This document shows positions 1 through 6,225 of a stretch of 10,389 bases of DNA, one piece after another. The stretch comes from Collinsella sp. (lineage in GTDB: Bacteria; Actinomycetota; Coriobacteriia; Coriobacteriales; Coriobacteriaceae): assembly GCA_022720335.1 (NCBI GenBank), contig JAIHVJ010000061.1, forward strand, positions 1 to 10,389. Direction: 5' to 3'. The position numbers and the translations under genes were made by a program. How positions within the stretch are numbered: the stretch's first letter is position 1; each line of letters opens with the position of its first letter. Under the pieces are notes generated by a model. It saw only the letters and a list, made by a program, of their open reading frames with translations, did not search any database and was not told the DNA's origin.

Positions 1-1
1 C

Positions 2-745
2 CTCGCAAGCCGCATGGGCCTTAAGGTCGCCTTTGTCGATGCGTCCTCGGCAGGTTCCGCGCTCGGCGACAAAAAGGCCGATATCTTTATCGGCGAGATC
101 AACTCCACAGACGGGGACGTTAGCTCGCTCGGCACCTGCCTGTACGATGCCGCTTCCGTGTTCGGTAAAACCAGCGATGGTGGGTCGCTAAGCGTTTCCA
201 CCGATACCCTTAACACGTCCACCCTGGGTGTCCAGATGTCCTCGGCCTCGCAGGAGGCGCTTGCCAAGCAGAGCATTACCGCCAACCAAAAGACCTACTC
301 CAACATCAACGAGTGCTTTGAGGCGCTCGAGTCCGGCGAGGTCGACTATGTGATCTGCGACTCCACGGTCGGCGGCTACCTTGCACGTCTGATGAGCGAG
401 ATCTCCTATGTCGGTGCGCTCGAGGCGCCCTCGACGCTCGGTGTTGCGGGCCTCTCGTCCAATGACGAACTGTGCCGTGCCGTGAGCGATGCCCTCGACG
501 GTATTACGGCCGACGGCACGCTCGAGGCAGTCCACTGCGTCTGGTATGGCACGATGCCCTACGACCTCACCACTAAGACGGTTTCGGGCGCTAACGTGCA
601 ACCGGGCGACTCTGAGTCCAGTGAGACCATGTCCTCCGGCAGCGAGTCTTCCGATTCCAACAATGAGACCGCATCCTCCGAGGATAAATCGTCCAGCCAG
701 GAGGGTACTATCACCGATGACGACATTAACAAGCTCAATAGCTAG
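2..745 (+). CDS. ABC transporter solute-binding protein, family 3 (3' part, truncated by window edge)
   Basis: This is the C-terminal part of an extracytoplasmic solute-binding protein of the amino-acid type (SBP_bac_3 family), which hands a small ligand to an ABC permease. The frame is open to the window edge, so the ATG at 14 is probably internal and the signal peptide and first lobe lie upstream. Numbering from that Met, the family pattern is visible: a GVQ strand followed by a Ser-rich turn and AK (about 72-86), a Tyr/Cys/ALESGEVDYVICD segment (95-116) that forms the hinge and second lobe, and a closing helix with D-G-T-L-E (167-171). Residues about 198-233 form a low-complexity tail of Ser, Glu, Asp and Asn that most family members lack; it may be a flexible wall-proximal linker. 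No permease or ATPase gene follows, so the ligand cannot be inferred. A strong terminator follows the gene. Confidence 0.8.
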   Translation, partial: LASRMGLKVAFVDASSAGSALGDKKADIFIGEINSTDGDVSSLGTCLYDAASVFGKTSDGGSLSVSTDTLNTSTLGVQMSSASQEALAKQSITANQKTYSNINECFEALESGEVDYVICDSTVGGYLARLMSEISYVGALEAPSTLGVAGLSSNDELCRAVSDALDGITADGTLEAVHCVWYGTMPYDLTTKTVSGANVQPGDSESSETMSSGSESSDSNNETASSEDKSSSQEGTITDDDINKLNS

Positions 746-763
746 TTATTGCTAGGGGTGGCG

Positions 764-782
764 TCTCCTATGCGCTAGGAGA
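764..782 (+). repeat. Short perfect inverted repeat after the binding-protein gene
   Basis: TCTCCTA (764-770) and TAGGAGA (776-782) pair perfectly around a 5-nt loop. GGC (760-762) and GCC (786-788) could extend the stem beyond a small internal loop. No T-run follows, so it is not itself an intrinsic terminator. It lies between the stop codon and the strong terminator and may protect the 3' end of the transcript. Confidence 0.4.
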
Positions 783-811
783 GATGCCTCTTCACGGTTT
801 CAACACGCATT

Positions 812-845
812 GCCGGGCTTTCCCAACAGGGGAGCCCGGCTTTTT
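812..845 (+). terminator. Rho-independent terminator after the solute-binding protein gene
   Basis: A 12-bp stem pairs 812-823 (GCCGGGCTTTCC) with 829-840 (GGGGAGCCCGGC), including two G-T pairs. The loop is 5 nt and five T residues follow at 841-845. This is a textbook intrinsic terminator that closes the upstream transcription unit. Confidence 0.92.
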
Positions 846-1062
846 CGTTTCCATAAAACCAGCAGGTCAAAGCCAATTTCCGGGACCAAATACAAAGTCG
901 CCGTCGCCCTCCCATAGCGCACTTTGCCACAGAAAAGTGCGAGACTTCGGTATGCGGTATCAAGCAATCGTTATTCGGGTCTTTGGGAATCCGCGTGATT
1001 AAATGCACGGCAATGGGTACATAGCCAGTACAGTAAGTCCCCGAGGCAGATTGGAGCCACGT
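846..1062 (+). promoter_or_regulatory. Intergenic region upstream of hpf with an 8-bp hairpin
   Basis: From 745 to 1063 there is no convincing gene; a 72-codon open frame from 784 runs through the terminator and lacks a ribosome-binding site. The stretch holds an 8-bp hairpin (CGCACTTT 918-925 with AAAGTGCG 934-941, loop 8 nt) with no T-run. Weak -10-like hexamers lie at 1018-1023 (TACATA) and 1029-1034 (TACAGT), without a good -35 partner. The hpf promoter is presumably in the last 100 bases, but I cannot place it firmly. Confidence 0.4.
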
Positions 1063-1647
1063 ATGGATATCAAGGTTTCTGGACGCAAGACGACGGTAAC
1101 CGATGCTCTGCGTGCGCATGTGGATGAGAAGATCGGCGAGGCGCTCAAGGTTTTCGATATCGAGCCCATGACGGTCGACGTCGTGCTTCGCTATGAGAAG
1201 AACCCCTCGAACCCCAACCCGGCAATCGTCGAGGTTACGGTTCGCGCTCGCGGTTCGGTGATTCGCGTTGCCGAGCACGGTGCAGATATGTACGCCGCCA
1301 TCGACCTCTCCGCCGATAAGGTCACCCGCCAGCTGCGCAAGTTCAAGACCAAGGTCGTGGACAACCGCCAGGGCGGTGCCAGCGCAGCGGATGTCGCACC
1401 GGTCGAGCGCGTCGAGGATCTGGCCGACCTGCTGCTGCCCGAGGAGGAGGACGACCTGCTCGTCCGTGAGAAGGTCATTGATGTCACCCCGATGACTGAG
1501 GAGCAGGCGCTGGTGCAGACCGATCTGCTCGGCCACGACTTCTACGTGTTCGAGAACGCGACGACTGGCCTCATCAATGTGGTGTATCACCGTAAGAATG
1601 GTGGATATGGCATCATCAAGCCCCGCATCGAAACACTTGACGAGTAA
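1063..1647 (+). CDS. hpf: Long-form ribosome hibernation promoting factor (HPF/RaiA family)
   Basis: The 194-residue product binds the 30S subunit in the decoding channel and drives 70S pairing into inactive 100S dimers during stress or stationary phase. The N-terminal S30AE/YfiA domain spans about 1-100: it opens with MDIKVSGR, followed by an amphipathic helix, then the beta strand with LRYEKNP and the basic LRKFK helix. A charged linker (about 110-135, Glu/Asp-rich) joins it to the C-terminal dimerisation domain (about 136-190), which shows the hallmark LLGHDFYVF, INVVYHRK and YGIIKP strings. That two-domain length is the 'long HPF' typical of Gram-positive bacteria. I chose the ATG at 1063 over an upstream in-frame ATG at 1003 because GGAG sits 6 nt before it and the family begins exactly there. 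The gene appears monocistronic, with its own terminator. Confidence 0.95.
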   Translation: MDIKVSGRKTTVTDALRAHVDEKIGEALKVFDIEPMTVDVVLRYEKNPSNPNPAIVEVTVRARGSVIRVAEHGADMYAAIDLSADKVTRQLRKFKTKVVDNRQGGASAADVAPVERVEDLADLLLPEEEDDLLVREKVIDVTPMTEEQALVQTDLLGHDFYVFENATTGLINVVYHRKNGGYGIIKPRIETLDE

Positions 1648-1651
1648 AATA

Positions 1652-1673
1652 CGTTAACTTGCATGAGTTAACG
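1652..1673 (+). repeat. Perfect 8-bp inverted repeat just after hpf
   Basis: CGTTAACT (1652-1659) is the exact reverse complement of AGTTAACG (1666-1673), with a 6-nt spacer TGCATG that is nearly palindromic. It starts 4 nt after the hpf stop codon and ends 3 nt before the terminator stem. It may be a 3'-end RNA hairpin or a DNA-binding site; the sequence alone does not decide. Confidence 0.5.
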
Positions 1674-1676
1674 GTT

Positions 1677-1708
1677 GGCGGCCATCCCATGCGGGTGGCC
1701 GCCTTTTT
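1677..1708 (+). terminator. Rho-independent terminator after hpf
   Basis: An 11-bp stem pairs 1677-1687 (GGCGGCCATCC) with 1693-1703 (GGGTGGCCGCC), with one G-T pair and a 5-nt loop. Five T residues follow at 1704-1708. The degV-family ribosome-binding site begins only 5 nt later, so the next gene is either expressed by readthrough or has a promoter embedded here. Confidence 0.92.
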
Positions 1709-1726
1709 ACGTAAGGAGTCGCTTTG

Positions 1727-2680
1727 ATGGACAAGGCCGCATCCGCCGGTCATTCGGACCGTTGCCGCATCGTCGTCGATACTTGCTGCGACTTTAGCCC
1801 CGAGGTCGCCGCGAACCTCGATGTCGATATCCTGGGTTTCCCCTTCATTATCGATGGCGAGGAGCGCACGGATGACATCTGGTCGAGCATCACACCCAAG
1901 GAGTTCTACGACCGCATGCGCGCCGGCGCTCGCGTGTCTACCTCCGCCGTGTCGCTCGGTCGCTATATCGAGTTCTTTACCGAGTGTGCCAAAGAGGGCA
2001 CGCCCACGGTCTACCTGTGCTTTACCTCGGCGCTGTCGTCGAGCTACAACTCCGCGTGCCAGGCGGCAGATGCCGTGCGCGCCGAGTATCCCAACTTTGA
2101 GCTCTACGTGGTCGACAACGCTCTGCCCTGCGCGACCGGCGCGCTCCTGGCGCTCGAGGCCGTGCGCCAGCGCTCGGCGGGACTCACCGCCAAGCAGCTG
2201 GTCGACTGGGCAAACGAGGCAAAGACCTACGTCCACGGCTACTTTACGCTCGAGAGCTTCGACGCGCTGGCTGCCGGCGGCCGCATTCCGCCCGCGGCGG
2301 CGCAGCTCACGGCAAAGCTCGATGTCAAGCCCGAGCTCTCCTACGACCTTGCCGGCTCGCTGTCGCTGATTGGCGTCAACCGCGGCCGCAAGAAGGCGCT
2401 CAAGTCCATCCTCAAGTCGTTCCGCGAGAACTACGTGCCCGACCGCACCATGCCCATCGCCATCATGACGGCCGATGCCGAAAAGGACGGTGACTGGCTC
2501 GAAGCCGCCATCCGCAAGGAGGAGGGCTGCGCCGACGTCACGATCATTCGCAGCTCCGTGGGTCCCACCATTGGCTCGCACGTGGGCCCCGGCATGGTGG
2601 CCTGCGCGTTTTGGGGCAAGAATCGCGCCGAGAAAGCCTCGCTTTCCGACCGCATCGCGCGCCGCGTGCGAGGCGAGTAG
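1727..2680 (+). CDS. DegV family fatty-acid-binding protein (FakB-like)
   Basis: DegV/FakB proteins bind a single fatty acid and, with the kinase FakA, present it for phosphorylation to acyl-phosphate for phospholipid synthesis from exogenous fatty acids. The 317-residue product has the family landmarks in order: the N-terminal IVVDTCCDFS strand-turn (15-24); the STSAVS motif (71-76), whose Thr/Ser residues sit near the fatty-acid carboxylate in FakB structures; SALSSSYNSA (101-110); the ALAAGGRI loop (180-187); KPEL (201-204); and the C-terminal GPTIGSHVGPG motif (279-289) that closes the binding site. The length is slightly above the usual 280-290 because of a short N-terminal extension. 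AAGGAG at 1713-1718 is 8 nt from the ATG at 1727; an adjacent TTG at 1724 is possible but less well spaced. No fakA is nearby. It probably supports lipid salvage; its ligand preference is unknown. Confidence 0.93.
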   Translation: MDKAASAGHSDRCRIVVDTCCDFSPEVAANLDVDILGFPFIIDGEERTDDIWSSITPKEFYDRMRAGARVSTSAVSLGRYIEFFTECAKEGTPTVYLCFTSALSSSYNSACQAADAVRAEYPNFELYVVDNALPCATGALLALEAVRQRSAGLTAKQLVDWANEAKTYVHGYFTLESFDALAAGGRIPPAAAQLTAKLDVKPELSYDLAGSLSLIGVNRGRKKALKSILKSFRENYVPDRTMPIAIMTADAEKDGDWLEAAIRKEEGCADVTIIRSSVGPTIGSHVGPGMVACAFWGKNRAEKASLSDRIARRVRGE

Positions 2681-2779
2681 GTAGGCGCTGCGGCTGCAAG
2701 TGCCCTCAAGTCACGGCCGAAACGCTGGCACCGAGTATTTTAACCTGGTAACAACACCCAACCCAAAAGGAAAGGTTTC

Positions 2780-3859
2780 ATGGCAAACAAGCTCTCCGTC
2801 GCATTCATCGGCACCGGAATCATGGGTGCCCCCATCGCCGGCCACATCCTGGACGCCGGCTATCCCGTCACGGTCAACAACCGCACCAAGTCCAAGGCTG
2901 CCACGCTTATCGAGCGTGGTGCCGTCTGGGCCGATACGCCGGCCGATGCCGTGGCTAACGCCGATGTCGTCTTTACCATGGTGGGCTATCCCTCCGAGGT
3001 CGAGGAGCTCTACCTGGCGGGCGACGGCCTGCTCGCGTGCACCAAGCCGGGCGCGGTTTTGATCGACCTCACCACGAGCTCGCCCGAGCTCGCCCGTGAC
3101 ATTGCCGAGGCCGCCCAGGTTTCTGGTCGCATGGCGTTTGACTGCCCCGTCACCGGCGGCGAGTCGGGCGCCATCGCCGGCACGCTCACGGCTATCGTGG
3201 GCGCTACCGAGAACGATATCGCTCCGGTTCGCGATATCCTTTCCACCTTTGCGGCCAACATTTGCTGCTTCGATGGCGCCGGCAAGGGCCAGGCTGCCAA
3301 GCTCGCCAACCAGGTGTCGCTGGGCGCCTGCATGGTCGGCATGGCAGACGCCATGGCATTTGCCGAGCTGAGCGGCCTTGATCTGGAGAAGACTCGACAG
3401 ATGATCCTGGGCGGTACCGGCAAGTCCGGCGCCATGGAGAGCCTGGCGCCCAAGGCGCTCGACGGCGACTACAAGCCCGGCTTTATGGTCGAGCACTTCA
3501 TTAAGGACCTGCGCCTAGCGCTCGCTTACGCCGACGATCGTGAGCTCGCCCTGCCCGGTGCCGACGTGGCCTTTACGCTCTACGACATGCTCGACGCCAT
3601 TGGTGGCGCCAAGCTGGGCACCCAGGCCATCACGGTCCTCTACAAGGAGGAGGCCGACGCCATCGCCGCCGGTCTGGACTGGTCGCAGTATCGTCCCGAG
3701 GAGCATGGCGCTCACGAGGACGGCTGCGGTTGCGGTGAGCATGGCGACGACCACGAGTGCGGTTGCGGCCACCACCATGGCGAGGACCACGAGTGCTGCG
3801 GCGGCCACGGCCATGACGACGGCCACGAGTGCTGCTGCGGCCATCATCACGAGGAGTAG
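2780..3859 (+). CDS. NAD(P)-dependent beta-hydroxyacid dehydrogenase with His/Cys-rich C-terminal tail
   Basis: This belongs to the 3-hydroxyisobutyrate dehydrogenase / tartronate semialdehyde reductase family, which interconverts beta-hydroxyacids and their semialdehydes with NAD(P). Residues 8-28 carry the dinucleotide-binding GTGIMGAPIAGHILDAG motif. DCPVTGG (121-127) is the substrate-binding loop, K174 with N177 in the GAGKGQAAKLAN string is the catalytic lysine region, and KDL at 242-244 is the conserved C-terminal motif. The catalytic part ends near residue 300, the normal family length. Residues 307-359 are an added tail with 14 His and 9 Cys in 53 residues, arranged as three imperfect repeats around HECxCGHHH. 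Such tails bind Ni, Zn or Cu in other proteins (for example SlyD, HypB); here that is inference. The preceding AAGGAAAGG at 2767-2775 supports the start. It opens the operon, with the next start 5 nt after its stop. The substrate is not determinable. Confidence 0.92.
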   Translation: MANKLSVAFIGTGIMGAPIAGHILDAGYPVTVNNRTKSKAATLIERGAVWADTPADAVANADVVFTMVGYPSEVEELYLAGDGLLACTKPGAVLIDLTTSSPELARDIAEAAQVSGRMAFDCPVTGGESGAIAGTLTAIVGATENDIAPVRDILSTFAANICCFDGAGKGQAAKLANQVSLGACMVGMADAMAFAELSGLDLEKTRQMILGGTGKSGAMESLAPKALDGDYKPGFMVEHFIKDLRLALAYADDRELALPGADVAFTLYDMLDAIGGAKLGTQAITVLYKEEADAIAAGLDWSQYRPEEHGAHEDGCGCGEHGDDHECGCGHHHGEDHECCGGHGHDDGHECCCGHHHEE

Positions 3860-3864
3860 CGCCC

Positions 3865-4293
3865 ATGAGCTGGACGTTCGTGGTGCTTGCGCTGGTGCTC
3901 TTTCTCTTTGCGATCTACATCGGTTTTTTGTGTGGCCAGTGGGCTTGCGAAAAGCGCGTCATCACCAAGCGCGACTACTGGATCGCCAACTTTGCAGGGG
4001 CGGCGGCAGTCGTCCTGCTGACCTGGGTGTTCTCGCTGTTCCCGCTGGTGCAGTTTGCGCCGATCGGCTGGCTCGGCGGCTTTATCGCCGGCCTTAAGAT
4101 GAGCTTTGGCGAGTCCGTTGGCCCGTGGCGCAAGCATGACGAGGTCTTTAACGTCAACAAGGCTCACCGCGCCGCCGCCGACGCGGGCGACGCCGAGGAG
4201 CGTCGCCGTGCGCGTCACAATGGCGCGGCCGACCGACAGCTTATCTCGGTCACCGATGACAGCAAGGGTGCTGGCAAGCACGCTAAGAAATAG
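3865..4293 (+). CDS. Small membrane protein of unknown function
   Basis: I do not recognise this 142-residue protein. Residues 3-23 and about 41-62 are strongly hydrophobic and probably span the membrane, and a third, weaker hydrophobic stretch with several glycines lies at 66-78. Between the two spans is a short basic loop (CEKRVITKRDYW). The last 60 residues are hydrophilic, rich in Ala, Arg, Lys and Asp, and probably cytoplasmic. I chose the ATG at 3865 because GGAG (3853-3856), formed by the last codons of the dehydrogenase, is 8 nt upstream and the hydrophobic segment then starts at once; an in-frame ATG at 3829 would lie inside the dehydrogenase. The 5-nt gap implies translational coupling. 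Its position between two cytoplasmic genes gives no clear clue to its job. Confidence 0.85.
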   Translation: MSWTFVVLALVLFLFAIYIGFLCGQWACEKRVITKRDYWIANFAGAAAVVLLTWVFSLFPLVQFAPIGWLGGFIAGLKMSFGESVGPWRKHDEVFNVNKAHRAAADAGDAEERRRARHNGAADRQLISVTDDSKGAGKHAKK

Positions 4294-4308
4294 TAAGAAG
4301 AGGTAACT

Positions 4309-5007
4309 ATGGCAGAAAACAAGGAAGAACAGCTCACCGATGAGGAGCTGGCACAGCTTCAGCTGGCAGAGGAGAACGAGAACGCCGTCGACCGCCTGGT
4401 CCAGGAGCTCGGCTGCCCCACGCGCCGCATCCGCCAGTTTGCCGCCCGCGTGCTGCACCTGCTGGCCGAGCGCGATCCGCAGCGTGTCGTTCCCTGCGTG
4501 CCTGCGCTGATCGAGGCGCTCGATCGCCCCGAGGCTCAGACCCGCTGGGAGGCCCTCGATGCCCTGACGGCGCTCGCCACCACCTGCCCCGAGCAGATGG
4601 GCGACGCCTTTGAGGGCGCCGAGACCGCGCTGTTCGACGAGCTTTCGTCTACGCTGCGCTATGCCGCCTTCCGCCTGCTGTGCGTGTGGGGTGCCACGAG
4701 CGTCGAGCGTTCGCGCGAGGCTTGGCCCATCCTGGACGAGGCCATCCAGTGCTACCACGGCGACCTTGAGTATCGCGACATGCTCGGTTGTCTGTACGAG
4801 TTTTGCCAGGGCGAGATCGACGCCGAGGTTGCCGAGAAGCTCGCGCTGCGCCTTAAGTTCGATGCCGAGAACGGTAAGGGCAGCTATCTCAAGGCCCGTT
4901 CGAGCGAGATTTGCGAAATGCTTGTTAAACGTTTTGGCCTGGATCTCTCCAAAAAGAAGAAGCGTGCTAGCGTTAAAAAATCTGACGACGCCGAAGACGA
5001 GGAGTAA
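4309..5007 (+). CDS. HEAT-repeat-like all-helical protein of unknown function
   Basis: The 232-residue product starts with a charged, Glu/Gln-rich helix (1-25), then shows repeated amphipathic helix pairs resembling HEAT/ARM repeats. Clear examples are TRRIRQFAARVLHLLAERD (about 38-56), VPALIEALDRPEAQTRWEAL (64-83) and STLRYAAFRLLCVWG (114-128). Such solenoids are protein-binding scaffolds, and no catalytic motif is visible. The C-terminus (213-232) is a run of lysines followed by an acidic end, probably disordered. It has no signal peptide or membrane segment and is therefore cytoplasmic. It sits 15 nt after the membrane-protein gene, with a modest AGAGG 5 nt before its ATG, and its own last codons supply the ribosome-binding site of the isocitrate dehydrogenase gene. 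A role in binding the neighbouring membrane protein or enzyme is possible but untested. Confidence 0.83.
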   Translation: MAENKEEQLTDEELAQLQLAEENENAVDRLVQELGCPTRRIRQFAARVLHLLAERDPQRVVPCVPALIEALDRPEAQTRWEALDALTALATTCPEQMGDAFEGAETALFDELSSTLRYAAFRLLCVWGATSVERSREAWPILDEAIQCYHGDLEYRDMLGCLYEFCQGEIDAEVAEKLALRLKFDAENGKGSYLKARSSEICEMLVKRFGLDLSKKKKRASVKKSDDAEDEE

Positions 5008-5013
5008 CAGATT

Positions 5014-6099
5014 ATGGCGCACGATGTAGTCCTGATTCCCGGTGATGGCATCGGTCCCGAGATTACGCAGGCCATGCGCCGCGTGGTCGAGGCCACTGGT
5101 GTCCAGATCAACTGGAACGTCCAAGAGGCCGGCGCCGGCGTCATGGACGAGTTTGGTACACCGCTGCCCCAGCACGTGCTCGATGCGATCGCCGAGACCA
5201 AGGTTGCCATCAAGGGCCCCATCACCACGCCGGTCGGCACGGGTTTCCGCAGCGTTAACGTGGCCCTGCGCAAGCATTTTGACCTGTACGCCTGCGTGCG
5301 ACCCTGCCTGTCGCAGCCGGGCGACGGCTCGCGCTTCCGCGATGTTGACCTGGTCATCGTGCGCGAGAACACCGAGGACCTCTATGCCGGCATTGAGTTC
5401 GATGAGGGCGCTGCCGAGGTTGAGGAGCTCGCGCAGCTTGTCGAGCGCTCGGGTCAGAAGACCTTTGCCGCGGATTCCGCCATTTCAATCAAGCCGATCT
5501 CCATCGCCAAGAGCCGCCGTATTGTGGAGTATGCCTTTGAGTATGCCCGCCGCTGCGGCCGCAAAAAGGTGACGGCCGTGCATAAGGCCAACATCATGAA
5601 GGCGACCGACGGCCTGTTCCTGCGCGTGGCGCGCGAGGTGGCCGCCAACTATCCCGATATCGAGTTCAACGACAAGATTGTCGACGCCACCTGCATGGGC
5701 CTGGTCCAGAACCCCAACGACTTCGATGTCCTGGTGCTGCCCAACCTGTACGGCGATATCGTGAGCGACTTGTGCGCCGGCCTGGTGGGCGGCTTGGGGA
5801 TGGCCCCCGGCTCCAACATCGGCGCCGACTGTGCCATCTTTGAGGCAACGCACGGCTCCGCGCCCGATATCGCTGGCCAGGATATCGCTAACCCCACGGC
5901 CGAGATCCTCTCTGCGGCTATGATGCTCGATCACCTGGGCGAGAATGACGCGGCCAATCGCATTCGCGCCGCCGTTTCTGCCACGCTCGACGAGGGCGAG
6001 CAGGTTACCGGCGACGTTCGTCGTGCCCAGACCGGCTCCGTTGAGGGTGCTGTGGGCACGCAGGCCTTTGCCGATGCCGTTATCGCGCACCTGGCCTAA
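5014..6099 (+). CDS. icd: Isocitrate dehydrogenase, NAD-type single-chain form
   Basis: It oxidatively decarboxylates isocitrate to 2-oxoglutarate, feeding glutamate synthesis and the TCA branch in the cytoplasm. The 361-residue protein opens with the LIPGDGIGPEI motif of the isocitrate/isopropylmalate dehydrogenase family. Residues match E. coli Icd contacts at constant offsets: S80, N82, R86 and R96 correspond to S113, N115, R119 and R129; R117 and Y124 to R153 and Y160; K191 to K230; and D224, D248 and D252 to the metal ligands D283, D307 and D311. The Ser/Asn pair favours isocitrate over isopropylmalate. At the cofactor site, D285-I286 replace E. coli K344-Y345, which points to NAD rather than NADP. 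Homoisocitrate dehydrogenase is the main alternative. GAGGAG (4999-5004) within the upstream gene's end is 9 nt from the ATG, implying coupling. It is the last gene of the operon. Confidence 0.92.
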   Translation: MAHDVVLIPGDGIGPEITQAMRRVVEATGVQINWNVQEAGAGVMDEFGTPLPQHVLDAIAETKVAIKGPITTPVGTGFRSVNVALRKHFDLYACVRPCLSQPGDGSRFRDVDLVIVRENTEDLYAGIEFDEGAAEVEELAQLVERSGQKTFAADSAISIKPISIAKSRRIVEYAFEYARRCGRKKVTAVHKANIMKATDGLFLRVAREVAANYPDIEFNDKIVDATCMGLVQNPNDFDVLVLPNLYGDIVSDLCAGLVGGLGMAPGSNIGADCAIFEATHGSAPDIAGQDIANPTAEILSAAMMLDHLGENDAANRIRAAVSATLDEGEQVTGDVRRAQTGSVEGAVGTQAFADAVIAHLA

Positions 6100-6111
6100 G
6101 GCATGCAGACT

Positions 6112-6142
6112 GCAAACGCCTAAATAGTACTTAAGTGTTTGC
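6112..6142 (+). repeat. Imperfect hairpin after icd
   Basis: GCAAACGC (6112-6119) pairs with GTGTTTGC (6135-6142) with one G-T pair. After one mismatch, TAA (6121-6123) pairs with TTA (6131-6133) around a 7-nt loop. No T-run follows. It begins 12 nt after the icd stop codon and may stabilise the operon 3' end. Confidence 0.4.
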
Positions 6143-6158
6143 GTATAACCTGAGAATC

Positions 6159-6187
6159 AATACGCCCGGCGCTCTGTCGGGCGTATT
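6159..6187 (+). terminator. Probable terminator hairpin after the icd operon
   Basis: A perfect 10-bp stem pairs 6159-6168 (AATACGCCCG) with 6178-6187 (CGGGCGTATT) around a 9-nt loop. The following bases (CTATTG) are a poor T-run, so termination may be partial or factor-assisted. The placement between operons still favours a terminator. Confidence 0.65.
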
Positions 6188-6225
6188 CTATTGCGGACTA
6201 TGTTTCCTAACAAGGAGTAACTGAT

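Noticed and set aside
784..1002. Possible small gene of 72 codons upstream of hpf
   Set aside because: It starts ahead of the terminator stem, runs straight through it, has no ribosome-binding site and shows no recognisable composition.
2746..2757. TGGTAACAACAC upstream of the dehydrogenase as an operator copy
   Set aside because: It has one mismatch in the right half, no shared flank and no link to amino-sugar metabolism; a chance match is likely.
3740..3856. Repeated GAC/CAC/GAG/TGC units as a CRISPR-like or tandem-repeat locus
   Set aside because: The repeats are short, imperfect, in frame and coding for the His/Cys tail; there are no spacers.
3847..5277. Long open frame on the minus strand (476 codons)
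   Set aside because: It runs antisense to three convincing genes with family motifs and ribosome-binding sites. Its translation is low-complexity Leu/Ala/Gly/Arg text typical of the reverse of GC-rich coding sequence.
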